Of a DNA stretch of 64,000 nucleotides, positions 35,122 to 43,691 are shown piece by piece. The notes beneath the pieces are model-generated. The model had not been told where the DNA came from. It saw nothing but the letters and a program-made list of their open reading frames with translations, and did not search any database. Source of the stretch: Oscillospiraceae bacterium (GTDB lineage: Bacteria; Bacillota; Clostridia; Oscillospirales; CAG-272). The first letter of the stretch is position 1. Each line of letters begins with the position of its first letter. The stretch is from positions 1 to 64,000 of the forward strand of contig SVTT01000008.1 in the NCBI GenBank assembly GCA_015063625.1, written 5' to 3'. The position numbers were made by a program, and so were the translations under genes.

Positions 35122-35150
35122 ATTTTATCACATTTCTGTTGATTTGTCAA
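35122..35150 (-). promoter_or_regulatory. Promoter for the structured leader and 91-aa gene
   Basis: Minus strand TTGACA (35145-35150), 17 bp, TAAAAT (35122-35127). Confidence 0.75.
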
Positions 35151-35214
35151 TAAAGCTTGATAATTTGACAAAGACAAAATTTGGTGTCTTTAATTAAGTC
35201 AGTGCTTGTCAAGA

Positions 35215-35253
35215 AAAAAGGACGGGGAATTTTTACAATTCCTCGTCCTTTTC
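35215..35253 (-). terminator. Terminator of pfkA-ldh
   Basis: AAAAGGACG..GAATT...AATTC..CGTCCTTTT stem with T-runs on both sides, about 95 nt past the ldh stop. Confidence 0.75.
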
Positions 35254-35347
35254 CTATCGGTAGGTAACGCATTCTATTGATTGTCAAAGACTGTTCTTAA
35301 GGAGTACGCCCCCTTGGATCCTCGCCTTTTTTCGATCAAAGAAACGC

Positions 35348-36292
35348 TTACTTCTTCTCGTAGGTGATCTGGTCGATGACGTTGCGCAGGCACTTTGCAC
35401 TGTGCTGGAGCCTTTCCTCCTCTTCCTTGGTAAGGGCTGCGGGGATATGACCTCTGATACCGTCCTTGCCGACGATGGAGATGGTGGAAAGGCAAACGTC
35501 GTCCACGCCGTACTCGCCATGCATCATGGTCGAAACGGCAAGTGCAGTTTCAATGCCGCTGAAGATGACCTTGCAGATGTCCACGGCTGCGCAGGCAACG
35601 GCATAGAAGGTAGCGCCCTTGCGCGCGATGATCTCGCCGCCCGACTTGCGCACGTACTCCTCAACAGCTGCATGGTCGATGGGGCTGTCGGGGTTCAGGA
35701 TCTTCTGGTAGTCGTCCACATTGGTGGTGCAGATGGCTGCCTGAGACCACGGAACGAAGGAGGAGTCACCGTGCTCGCCGAACACGTATGCGTGCACGTT
35801 CTGCTGGCTGATGTTGAAATTGTTGGACAGCCAGTAACGCAGGCGGGCAGTGTCAAGCGTATTGCCCGAGCCGATGATGCGGTTCTCGGGAATGTTGGTC
35901 ACCTTATGGAATACGTAGGTCATCACGTCAACGGGGTTGCTGACGATGACGTAAACCGCGTTGGGCGCGTACTTGGTGATCTGGGGTGCAATGCTGCAAA
36001 GAATGTTGATATTGGTCTGAGCAAGGTCAAGACGGGTCATGCCGGGCTTGCGCGCCATGCCGGAAGTGATGACAACGATGTCGGAGTCAGCCGCATCCTC
36101 GTAGTCACCGGAGCTGATCTTGACATCCTCCTGGAAGAACAGACCGCCCTGCGCGATGTCGATCGCCTCGCCCTCTGCCTTTTCCTTCTTGATATCAATG
36201 ATCACGATCTCATTTGCCACGCCCTCTACTGCAAGGGTGTATGCGATGGTGGCACCAACGTTGCCTGCGCCGATGATTGTTACTTTTCTCAT
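35348..36292 (-). CDS. ldh: L-lactate/malate dehydrogenase family protein
   Basis: A 314-residue NAD-dependent 2-hydroxyacid dehydrogenase. KVTIIGAGNVGATIAYTL is the NAD site, FGEHGDSSFVPWSQ contains the catalytic His, and ARLRYWLSN the conserved region after it. The specificity loop reads ARKPGMTRLDL: Arg at the position where classical lactate dehydrogenases have Gln (NQKPGETR) and malate dehydrogenases Arg. Overall the scaffold resembles clostridial proteins annotated as Ldh. Lactate formation is plausible because it follows pfkA by 42 nt, but malate activity cannot be excluded. AAAGGAATTA precedes the ATG. Confidence 0.85.
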   Translation of the reverse strand: MRKVTIIGAGNVGATIAYTLAVEGVANEIVIIDIKKEKAEGEAIDIAQGGLFFQEDVKISSGDYEDAADSDIVVITSGMARKPGMTRLDLAQTNINILCSIAPQITKYAPNAVYVIVSNPVDVMTYVFHKVTNIPENRIIGSGNTLDTARLRYWLSNNFNISQQNVHAYVFGEHGDSSFVPWSQAAICTTNVDDYQKILNPDSPIDHAAVEEYVRKSGGEIIARKGATFYAVACAAVDICKVIFSGIETALAVSTMMHGEYGVDDVCLSTISIVGKDGIRGHIPAALTKEEEERLQHSAKCLRNVIDQITYEKK

Positions 36293-36334
36293 GTTCGTAA
36301 TTCCTTTCTCGTGCTTATGCTTTATTAAATAAAA

Positions 36335-37411
36335 TCACTTACTGGTGTGTGCCAACATATCGTAGGCCTCTACGATCTCCGCGCGGCGTCTTTCGGCAAG
36401 TGCTCTCATCTCGGCAACCTGCTCGGGGGCAAAGGCATCATGATCGCCCGGCTTGAGCTTGTTCTTATAGGTGCGGTCCGCGATCAGTGCATAATTGATA
36501 TCGGTTTCCACGATCTTACCATCGACCTCGCAGATGACCACGTTGCTCTTGCCTTCCATCAGCGTTTCCACTGCCGCCACACCCATCTTGGTCGCCGTCA
36601 GACGGTCGCGAAGCGTGGGGCTGCCGCCACGCACGACGTGTGCAAGGCGTGCAAACTTGGTTTCAACACCGGTGCCATCGGCAATGCGCTTTGCCAGCAC
36701 CTCGCCGTATTTTTGCCCGTCGGGGGTGAGAACGCCCTCACTGACCACGACAAGGAATCCGCGCTTGCCGGTACGGGCAAGCGTCGAGATGCGGTCGATC
36801 AGCTCCTTCTCGTCAAAGGGGACCTCGGGCACGACCGCGCCCACCGCGCCGGATGCCAGTGCCGTGTAAAGCGCGATCTGTCCGCAATCGCGACCCATGA
36901 CCTCCACGACGTTGCAGCGCGCGTGGGACACACAGGTGTCGCGCAAGCAATCGATCATATGCATCGTGGTGTTCATCGCCGAGTCAAAGCCGATGGTGTA
37001 GTCGGTTGCGGTGATATCGTTATCGATGGTACAGGGAATACCGACCGAGGGAATGCCGCGGTTGGTGAGGTCGGTCGCACCGCGGAAGGTGCCGTCACCG
37101 CCAAGCGCCACAATGGCGTCGATCTCATGGGCACGGCAGGTGGCGATCGCCTTCTGCATGCCCTCCTCGGTCTTAAATTCAAGGCAACGATCGGTATAGA
37201 GCATGGTACCGCCGCGCGAGATGATATTCGAAACCGAACGGGGGGTCAACGGGATGATATTCTCGTTGATCAGACCCGAATAGCCGCCGATGATCCCGAC
37301 GACCTCAACGCCCTCATCCAACGCCTTGCGTGCTACGGCACGGACGGCTGCATTCATGCCGGGAGCATCACCGCCCGACGTCAGAATACCGATCTTGCGA
37401 AACTTTGCCAT
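36335..37411 (-). CDS. pfkA: ATP-dependent 6-phosphofructokinase
   Basis: A 358-residue PfkA. KIGILTSGGDAPGMNAAVRAV opens the ATP site, VALGGDGTFRGA and VGIPCTIDNDI the catalytic core (TIDND with the base Asp), and MGRDCGQIALYTALASGA the substrate side. The GGDGT glycine is followed by T, typical of ATP- rather than PPi-dependent enzymes. The start at 37411 follows AGAGGAAAATGAA. First gene of an operon with ldh. Confidence 0.93.
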   Translation of the reverse strand: MAKFRKIGILTSGGDAPGMNAAVRAVARKALDEGVEVVGIIGGYSGLINENIIPLTPRSVSNIISRGGTMLYTDRCLEFKTEEGMQKAIATCRAHEIDAIVALGGDGTFRGATDLTNRGIPSVGIPCTIDNDITATDYTIGFDSAMNTTMHMIDCLRDTCVSHARCNVVEVMGRDCGQIALYTALASGAVGAVVPEVPFDEKELIDRISTLARTGKRGFLVVVSEGVLTPDGQKYGEVLAKRIADGTGVETKFARLAHVVRGGSPTLRDRLTATKMGVAAVETLMEGKSNVVICEVDGKIVETDINYALIADRTYKNKLKPGDHDAFAPEQVAEMRALAERRRAEIVEAYDMLAHTSK

Positions 37412-37464
37412 TTCATTTTCCTCTTTCTTCCCAAGCAGGTACAAAACATAGATTAACAAGTTTA

Positions 37465-37493
37465 TTTTAATATATCAGACCACACTTGTCAAG
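37465..37493 (-). promoter_or_regulatory. Promoter of pfkA-ldh
   Basis: Minus strand TTGACA (37488-37493), 17 bp, TAAAAT (37465-37470). The -35 lies just before the cinA stop codon region. Confidence 0.75.
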
Positions 37494-37509
37494 CGCGTTG
37501 ATAAATATT

Positions 37510-38778
37510 TCACAATTTTTTTCGCAGGAAGGAAAGCGCCAGCACCAGCGCGTGGTTGGCTGCCACCTCGCGGATATACGCGCGGTCGCGTCGGGAGGAC
37601 AGCGAAAGACGGGTCACCTCCGCACCGTCGCGATCGGCGATTGCCACGTATACCGTGCCGACAGGCTCCTGCTCGGTGCCCCCGCCCGGACCGGCATAGC
37701 CCGTGGTGGCAATGGCAAGCTCGGCATCAAAGCGGGAAAGCGCGCCTTTTGCCATTGCTGCCACCACCGCCTCACTGACCACGCCGTGCTCCTCAATGAG
37801 CGAGGACGGCACACCGAGGATGCGTTCCTTTTCCCTGGTCTGGTAGGTCACGGCGCTGCCCGCGACTGCGTCGGAGCAGCCCGCCACGTCGGTCAGCCGC
37901 TTGGCGATCAGCCCTCCCGTGCAGGATTCTGCCGTCACCACGCTCATCCCCCCCGCTCTCAGTGCATCCACCAGGGCGGTTTCGGGATTCGGCACGTCGA
38001 TCCCGTAGATATATCGGTCGATGGGCAAGCGGCGCAATTTCGATACCGTTTCGTCACATAGCGCCAGTGCCTCGCGCTCGCTCGCCGCCCTCGCCGTCAC
38101 GCGAAGACGCACCTCTCCCGTCGCACAGTAGGGAGCAACGGTGGGGTTGGCAGCATCGAGGATCTCGCGTGGGATCGCCGCCTCCACCGCCGATTCTCCC
38201 ATGCCCACGATGTGGAGATTGCGGCTGACCATCACGGCGGAGCAGCGCTTCATGAGATAGGGCTCGACCTGCTCTCTGAAAAGCGGCTCCAGCTCACGGG
38301 GAGGCCCCGGGAGCATGACCACCACCTTGCCCTCCCCGCTCTCCAGCGCAAGGGCGGGAGCCGTGCCGTAATCATTCGGGAACACCACAGCGCCCTCGGG
38401 CATCATTGCCTGCTTTTTGTTGTTATCGGTCATCTCGCGTCCCGCAGCGCGGAAATACTCCTCGATGTGGGTAAGCGACGGCGCATGCAGCCGCATGCGC
38501 CGCCCGAAGAGATCAGCCGCGGTTTCCTTGGTGAGATCATCCATCGTCGGACCAAGGCCGCCACTCATCACCACAAGATCGACGCGCTCAAGCGCCGCAG
38601 AAAGATCGGCTCGCAGGCGTTCGGGGTTGTCCCCCACCACCGCCTGTCGGTAAACGCCGATGCCAAGTGCGGCAAGGCGGCGTGAGAGATACGCCGCATT
38701 GGTGTTCACGATATCTCCGATCAGAAGCTCGGTTCCCACACAAAGGATCTCCGCCTTCTCAAGGTATTTGCCGTTCAT
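37510..38778 (-). CDS. cinA: CinA-family competence/damage-inducible protein
   Basis: A 422-residue two-domain protein. An N-terminal MoeA/MogA-like domain (KAEILCVGTELLIGDIVNTNAAYLS, DLVVMSGGLGPTMDDLTKETAA) is linked to a C-terminal nicotinamide-nucleotide amidohydrolase (pncC-like) domain (SVVTAESCTGGLIAKRLTDVAGCSD, IATTGYAGPGGGTEQEPVGTVYVAI). It acts in pyridine nucleotide salvage and, in some species, competence. The start at 38778 has GGAGG 8-9 nt upstream. The promoter appears weak (TATATT -10 only). Confidence 0.93.
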   Translation of the reverse strand: MNGKYLEKAEILCVGTELLIGDIVNTNAAYLSRRLAALGIGVYRQAVVGDNPERLRADLSAALERVDLVVMSGGLGPTMDDLTKETAADLFGRRMRLHAPSLTHIEEYFRAAGREMTDNNKKQAMMPEGAVVFPNDYGTAPALALESGEGKVVVMLPGPPRELEPLFREQVEPYLMKRCSAVMVSRNLHIVGMGESAVEAAIPREILDAANPTVAPYCATGEVRLRVTARAASEREALALCDETVSKLRRLPIDRYIYGIDVPNPETALVDALRAGGMSVVTAESCTGGLIAKRLTDVAGCSDAVAGSAVTYQTREKERILGVPSSLIEEHGVVSEAVVAAMAKGALSRFDAELAIATTGYAGPGGGTEQEPVGTVYVAIADRDGAEVTRLSLSSRRDRAYIREVAANHALVLALSFLRKKL

Positions 38779-38844
38779 GATCCGTCCTCCGTAACTCATT
38801 TCTCACTCAATATATCATAAATCTCGGAAAATTGCTACCGAAAC

Positions 38845-38873
38845 TTGAAAAAAAGCCGCAAATGTGCTAAAAT
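38845..38873 (+). promoter_or_regulatory. Promoter of the PflX-like gene
   Basis: TTGAAA (38845-38850), 17 bp, TAAAAT (38868-38873). Confidence 0.65.
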
Positions 38874-38904
38874 AACGGCATCCGAAGCAAGGGAGGGACG
38901 CAAC

Positions 38905-39786
38905 ATGGGCTGTACGCTTTGCCCGCGCCGATGCGGCGCGGCGCGCGAACAAAATAGGCAAGGGATTTGCCACACCGCCGACACCCTGCTGGTCGCGCGC
39001 GCCGCCCCTCACTTCTTTGAGGAGCCGCCGATCAGCGGCACAAGGGGCTCGGGAACCGTCTTTTTTGCAGGCTGCTCGCTCTCCTGCATCTTTTGTCAAA
39101 ACCGCGAGATCAGCCGCACCGCCAAGGGAAGACATGTGACCGAGGACGAGCTTGCCGAGCTCATTCTGTCGCTTGCCGACCGCGGCGTGCACAACATCAA
39201 TCTGGTGACGGGCACGCATTTTACCGACAGGATCGCCCGCGTTTTGCGCACCGTGAAGCCACATCTCGGGATCCCCGTGGTATGGAACAGCAGCGGCTAT
39301 GAGTCCCCCGAGGCGCTCTCGCTGCTGCAAGGACTGGTGGACATTTATCTGCCCGACTTCAAATATGCCGATGCGGCGCTGGGGGCGCGCTATTCGGGCG
39401 TGCCCGATTATCCCGAGGTCGCCGCCGCGGCGCTTGCCGAGATGCACCGCCAGACGGGAAGGGTCGAATTTGACGGGGACGGCATGCTCAAAAGGGGCAC
39501 CGTGGTACGGCATCTGGTACTGCCCGCGCACCGCGCCGATTCGATGGCGGTGCTGCGGCGGATCGCCGACACGGTACCCGTTAAGGATATTCTTCTCTCG
39601 CTGATGTGCCAGTATACCCCGGACTTTGCCGATGCAGATGCGCCGAAAAACCTGCTGCGCCGCCTGACCTCGTTTGAGTATGACAGTGTGGCAGGGGAGG
39701 CGGAGCGCCTCGGCTTTGAGGGATTTTCACAGGATAAAAGCGCGGCACGCGCCGCTTACACCCCCGACTTCTCTGCCCTTTTCTGA
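38905..39786 (+). CDS. Radical SAM protein, PflX-like (COG1313)
   Basis: A 293-residue radical-SAM enzyme similar to pyruvate formate-lyase activases. An N-terminal Cys motif (MGCTLCPRRCGA...GICH) precedes the radical-SAM cluster CSLSCIFCQN (Cys-x3-Cys-x2-Cys). NLVTGTHFTDRI and VVWNSSGYES fit the family. The target protein or substrate is unknown. The start at 38905 is used because GGGAGGG lies upstream; earlier codons from 38845 overlap the promoter. Its 3' end overlaps the convergent radical-SAM gene by 31 nt. Confidence 0.88.
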   Translation: MGCTLCPRRCGAAREQNRQGICHTADTLLVARAAPHFFEEPPISGTRGSGTVFFAGCSLSCIFCQNREISRTAKGRHVTEDELAELILSLADRGVHNINLVTGTHFTDRIARVLRTVKPHLGIPVVWNSSGYESPEALSLLQGLVDIYLPDFKYADAALGARYSGVPDYPEVAAAALAEMHRQTGRVEFDGDGMLKRGTVVRHLVLPAHRADSMAVLRRIADTVPVKDILLSLMCQYTPDFADADAPKNLLRRLTSFEYDSVAGEAERLGFEGFSQDKSAARAAYTPDFSALF

Positions 39787-40616
39787 AACCGACGCGCGTA
39801 GCCGCAGCGGCGGCAGAGCGCCTCGGTGGCACGGTTTGCGCCAAAGCCCTCGTAGATGGCACGCGCACGGGGCGAGGCAAGGATGTCCTCGAGGGACGTG
39901 TCATGGAGATTTCCGAGCGTGATCACACCCTCGGCATCCAGGCAGCAGGGCAGGACACTGCCGTCGACCAGAACACCGATCTGATCGCGCAGCCCGTAGC
40001 AGAAAAGGGGCTCTCCCTCCCCGATCGCCTCTGCCGAGAGATCGGGCCATGCAAACTCCCTGCCCCATTCGAGGAACAGGTGGGGGGCAAGGCACATACC
40101 GCTGCGATTTTTACGCCATTCTCCCTCAAATGCGCGGTGCAGTGCCGCCAGCACCGCCTCATTCTCGCGCTCTCCCTCTCCCCCGAGATTCCAGAGCCTT
40201 AGCACCGTGATGATCCCCTTTTCCGCACTGCGGCGTGCAAAATCCAGCACGTCGGCAAGATAGCGGGGGGCGGAGAACGCCGCGTTGGCGGCAGGCGCGT
40301 GCAAGGAAATGCTGATCTTATAGGGCATCGCCTCCAGAAGGGCTTCGCCACGCTGTCCGAGCAGAGTTCCGTTGGTGGTCAGCATGGGGCGGAAGCCCTT
40401 TTGCCTCGCGCGTAGCACGAAATGCCCGAGCAGGGGGTGCAAAAGAGGCTCTCCCATCAGATGAAAATAAAGATACTGCACACGACCGCAAAGACGGTCG
40501 GTCAATGCCTCAAATTCCGCCTCGGTCATCATGCGTCCCTCACGCGCCGTCTTGTGACAAAAGTCGCAGGAGAGATTGCAAAGATTGGTGATCTCGAGAA
40601 ACGCTTTATCGATCAT
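39756..40616 (-). CDS. Radical SAM/SPASM-type protein
   Basis: A 286-residue radical-SAM protein: LEITNLCNLSCDFCHKTAR contains the CxxxCxxC cluster, LYFHLMGEPLLHP the glycine-rich SAM region, MLTTNGTLL the following strand. The C-terminus has a Cys-rich auxiliary part (LFCYGLRDQIGVLVDGSVLPCCLDAEG, ...ALCRRCGYARRF), as in SPASM/twitch domains. Substrate unknown: no peptide precursor was found nearby. Convergent with the PflX-like gene. Confidence 0.88.
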   Translation of the reverse strand: MIDKAFLEITNLCNLSCDFCHKTAREGRMMTEAEFEALTDRLCGRVQYLYFHLMGEPLLHPLLGHFVLRARQKGFRPMLTTNGTLLGQRGEALLEAMPYKISISLHAPAANAAFSAPRYLADVLDFARRSAEKGIITVLRLWNLGGEGERENEAVLAALHRAFEGEWRKNRSGMCLAPHLFLEWGREFAWPDLSAEAIGEGEPLFCYGLRDQIGVLVDGSVLPCCLDAEGVITLGNLHDTSLEDILASPRARAIYEGFGANRATEALCRRCGYARRFQKRAEKSGV

Positions 40617-40686
40617 AATTCTCCCCCTTTAAAGCAACTGCTCTTGATTCATTGTACCACAAGCCATCCCTTCTGTAAAGAGAAAA

Positions 40687-40909
40687 GGAGCTACGTCATT
40701 TAGATGCAGAAGGTGTGATCTTGGCACGTTAGGCGTATACAAATACGTCGAGTGCCAAGAGCGCACCTAAAAAACACACATTTAAATTGAAATTCGCAAG
40801 AATTTCTACCTAAAAAGCCGCCTTTTCTGCCATTTTTGACAGATAAAGCGGCTTCATTTTTCAGTTTCCTCTTTGTGTGTTTTTGTTCGGCGCTAAATGA
40901 ATCAGCCCC
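40687..40909 (+). mobile_element. 223-bp miniature inverted-repeat element, copy 2
   Basis: Near-identical to 9392-9614 (inverted) and 54413-54635. The first bases read GGAGCTACGTCATTTA, one change from copy 3. It ends TAAATGAATCAGCCCC and is followed by TTTTT, 9 nt before the MFS stop codon. The rest of the 40617-40918 gap holds nothing else. Confidence 0.82.
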
Positions 40910-40918
40910 TTTTTGCCG

Positions 40919-42160
40919 TCAAGTGTGCCGACGCTTCTTTGCCTGTGTGTGCAGCACGGCGTAAACCGGGATCGAAAGCAGCGGAAAGAGCGCGCCTGCC
41001 AGCATCCCCAGCTTCATGCCAAGCTGATCGGCGGCAATGCCGAGCGAGAGCGCCAGCTCATTGATGCGCGGGCTTGCGATAGAAAGGTCGGTAATGACAC
41101 CCACCAGCTGCGGCCCGACCGAGGCGCCGAAATCGCCCCCCGCCGCCATCATGGCAAAGATCACGACGCCGCCCGCGGGGAAGCGCTCCGAGGCAACGAC
41201 CAGGGAGCCCGGCCAGAGCATCGACACGCAAAGACCCGTGAGTGCGCAGGCAAGAAGCCCCACAGCGGGGATCGGAACCAGTGCCGCGACCAGATAGCAA
41301 AGGGTGGCGCCGATGCCACCGAGCAGCAGCACGCGCGTGGGGCATCTGCCGATCTTGGAATACAGCGTACGGCCCATACCGAGCATGACGGCAAACAGCG
41401 CCACGCCGAAGATATCTCCCCAAAGCTTCTCGATGCCCAGTGCCCTTTCAAGATAGCCCGAGCACCACTGTGCCATGGTGCACTCGGCGGCTCCCCCGAG
41501 GAAGATGGCGGCGACTGCCAGCCAAACACCTCTGTTCCGAAGCAAGGAAAAGGCGCCCGAGGTGCGCTCCGGGGTCTCCATGACGGGGATCTCGGCACCG
41601 GAAAACAGGATCGCCGAGCAAAGGGGCACCAATGCAAAAAGCAGAGCAAGGATATGCCAGCTCCCGCCCCCTGCAAACAGCAGGAACACCGTGCCGAACA
41701 GCACGGTACCCACCACGCCCCATGCATAGACCGCATGCAGCTTGCTCATCTCGCGATCGGGATCCTCTGCGGGGATCGCCGCAATGGTGGGGCTGATCAG
41801 CACCTCGGCAAGTCCGCTGGACGACGAAAAGATCAGCGTGCCGATCACGATCCCGAGATATGCGTGCGAGGGAAACAGACGGGGCAGCAGCGCGTACACC
41901 GCAAGCCCCACCACGGCAAGCACGGGGGTCATGCGAACGGTTTTCGCGATCGGAAAACGGTGCGAGAAAAAGGAGAACACAAGATCGACCGCCAGCTGCG
42001 TGACAAAATTGATCAGCACCAGAAGTCCCAGCAGCGAATAGGAGATCCCGTAAAGTGAACGGAAGGTCAAAAACAGGAGGGGCGACAGGTTACCCACCAC
42101 CGACATGGTCAGATTGGTGGTATAGCAGGCAAGCCTTGTGCGCCGATAATCGGGGGTCAT
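40919..42160 (-). CDS. Major facilitator superfamily transporter
   Basis: A 413-residue protein with about 12 hydrophobic segments. The signature near LSPLLFLTFRSLYGISYSLLGLLVLINF and the loop after TM2 (FFSHRFPIAKTVRM) fit MFS carriers of the sugar/unknown-solute type. Substrate not predictable. Its ATG overlaps the antiporter stop by 4 nt, so it is translationally coupled. Confidence 0.85.
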   Translation of the reverse strand: MTPDYRRTRLACYTTNLTMSVVGNLSPLLFLTFRSLYGISYSLLGLLVLINFVTQLAVDLVFSFFSHRFPIAKTVRMTPVLAVVGLAVYALLPRLFPSHAYLGIVIGTLIFSSSSGLAEVLISPTIAAIPAEDPDREMSKLHAVYAWGVVGTVLFGTVFLLFAGGGSWHILALLFALVPLCSAILFSGAEIPVMETPERTSGAFSLLRNRGVWLAVAAIFLGGAAECTMAQWCSGYLERALGIEKLWGDIFGVALFAVMLGMGRTLYSKIGRCPTRVLLLGGIGATLCYLVAALVPIPAVGLLACALTGLCVSMLWPGSLVVASERFPAGGVVIFAMMAAGGDFGASVGPQLVGVITDLSIASPRINELALSLGIAADQLGMKLGMLAGALFPLLSIPVYAVLHTQAKKRRHT

Positions 42161-43482
42161 TTCTTGGCGGCACCCACTGCCTCGGGCGCCTGCTCCTCAA
42201 CCGATTGAGAGGGCGTGTTGCCCTGCTTGCCTCTTGCGCTGGTCTTGCCCTCGGGATCGATCTCGCCCGCCTTCAGCAGTGCCTGCTTGGTGAGATAAGG
42301 ACCGACGATCTCATAAATGAGCACCGAGAAGAGCGTGATATTGGCAACGATCATGCCGGGAGCGCCGAGCGCCTCCGCCTTCATTGCCATACCGAGCGCC
42401 ACGCCCGCCTGGGGGAAAAGCGTGATGCCGAGATAGCGCCGCACCGTGGCAGGTGCATGAGAGATATCCGAGCTGATGCGTGCACCGTAGTATTTGCCGA
42501 CGCAGCGGGATACGATATAGACCAGACCGATCAGCACGATAATGGGATCAGTAAAGACAGACAGCTCCAGCTCCGCACCGCTGAGCACAAAGAAGAGGAT
42601 GAACATCGGGCCCGTCCAACGGTCAAGGCGGTCCATCAGCTCCTCGGAGAAGTCACAGAAGTTGCAGAAGATGGTGCCGAGCATCATGCAGGTCAGCAGA
42701 GAGGAGAAGCCGACGTGTACGGGGCCGATGTGGAATTTGAGCATCGACAGTGCCACGGCGAGCAGCACGAAGGATACCGACATCGAAAGACGCTTGGAGC
42801 GAGAATGGAAAAAGCGCTCGCAGTAAGTAAAGAGCAGACCGAGCAAAAGACCCAGCAGCAGCGAGCCGATGACCTCCACAAGAGGCTCGACCAGCACCGA
42901 AACGAGATCGACCGAGCCCGAGATCAGCGCCTTTGCCACACCGAAGGAGATGGCGAAAAGCACCAGACCCACAGCGTCATCCAGTGCCACAACGGGCAGC
43001 AGCGTGCTCGTGACAGGTCCCTTTGCCTTATACTGACGGACGACCATCAGCGTGGCGGCAGGGGCGGTTGCCGATGCCACAGCACCCATGACGATGGCGG
43101 CGGGCAGCGAGAGCTTATCGGGCATGATAAAGTGCAGGGAGATCAGCACCGCGTCCACCACCAGCGTGGTAAAGACCGCCTGGGAAATGCCGATCACGGT
43201 CGCCTGCTTGCCGATCTGCTTCAGCTGGGCAAGACGGAACTCATTGCCGATCGAAAAGGCAATAAAGCCGAGCGCCACGTCCGAAATGATCGCAAAGGAT
43301 TCGATGTACTCCATGCTGCCAAAGCCAAGCCCCTCCACACCGAGCGCGCCGAGGCAGTAAGGGCCGATCAGCACGCCCGCGATCAGGTATGCCGTCACGG
43401 CGGGCAGCTGAAATTTCTTGGCAAGACGCGAAAGCATCAGACCCGAAAAGAGCGCCACCGAGAGAGAAAGTAAAATGTCCAT
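42157..43482 (-). CDS. Cation:proton antiporter (CPA2/Kef-type)
   Basis: A 441-residue Na+(K+)/H+ exchanger with ~12-13 membrane helices: VTAYLIAGVLIGPYCLG, SDVALGFIAFSIGNEF, GAVASATAPAATLMVVRQYKAKGP and VVALDDAVGLVLFAIS (DD pair typical of the ion site). No TrkA-N domain is attached. The start at 43482 follows GGAGGAAATC; the frame's upstream extension to 43620 crosses the promoter. First gene of an operon with the MFS carrier. Confidence 0.88.
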   Translation of the reverse strand: MDILLSLSVALFSGLMLSRLAKKFQLPAVTAYLIAGVLIGPYCLGALGVEGLGFGSMEYIESFAIISDVALGFIAFSIGNEFRLAQLKQIGKQATVIGISQAVFTTLVVDAVLISLHFIMPDKLSLPAAIVMGAVASATAPAATLMVVRQYKAKGPVTSTLLPVVALDDAVGLVLFAISFGVAKALISGSVDLVSVLVEPLVEVIGSLLLGLLLGLLFTYCERFFHSRSKRLSMSVSFVLLAVALSMLKFHIGPVHVGFSSLLTCMMLGTIFCNFCDFSEELMDRLDRWTGPMFILFFVLSGAELELSVFTDPIIVLIGLVYIVSRCVGKYYGARISSDISHAPATVRRYLGITLFPQAGVALGMAMKAEALGAPGMIVANITLFSVLIYEIVGPYLTKQALLKAGEIDPEGKTSARGKQGNTPSQSVEEQAPEAVGAAKK

Positions 43483-43522
43483 GATTTCCTCCGAGAGATG
43501 ATAGTTTTTACACCGATTGTCG

Positions 43523-43551
43523 ATTGTATCATGTTCTCCTCGGTTTGTCAA
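43523..43551 (-). promoter_or_regulatory. Promoter of the antiporter-MFS operon
   Basis: Minus strand TTGACA (43546-43551), 17 bp, TACAAT (43523-43528). A TTATCA-c-TGATAA palindrome lies about 30 bp upstream of it. Confidence 0.75.
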
Positions 43552-43647
43552 GGGGAAACGCTTTTGATAAAAATATATTATCACTGATAACATATCACGA
43601 TCATTGCCGGCGCGGCACATCCCGCAGGGTCAGCAGATCCGCCAAAG

Positions 43648-43687
43648 AAAGGAGCTGCGCGAGCCCTCGGCTCGCGCAGCTCCTTTT
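43648..43687 (-). terminator. Terminator of the GNAT-dinB-EamA operon
   Basis: AAAGGAGCTGCGCGAGCC, 3-nt loop, then its complement: 18-bp perfect stem with T-runs on both sides, just past the transporter stop at 43692. Confidence 0.88.
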
Positions 43688-43691
43688 CTGA

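Noticed and set aside
36347..37456. 369-codon frame opposite pfkA
   Set aside because: Antisense shadow of an unambiguous phosphofructokinase gene.
40617..40918. Peptide precursor gene for a radical-SAM-modified peptide next to 39756-40616
   Set aside because: The gap is almost entirely the 223-bp miniature element; no small frame with a ribosome site was found.
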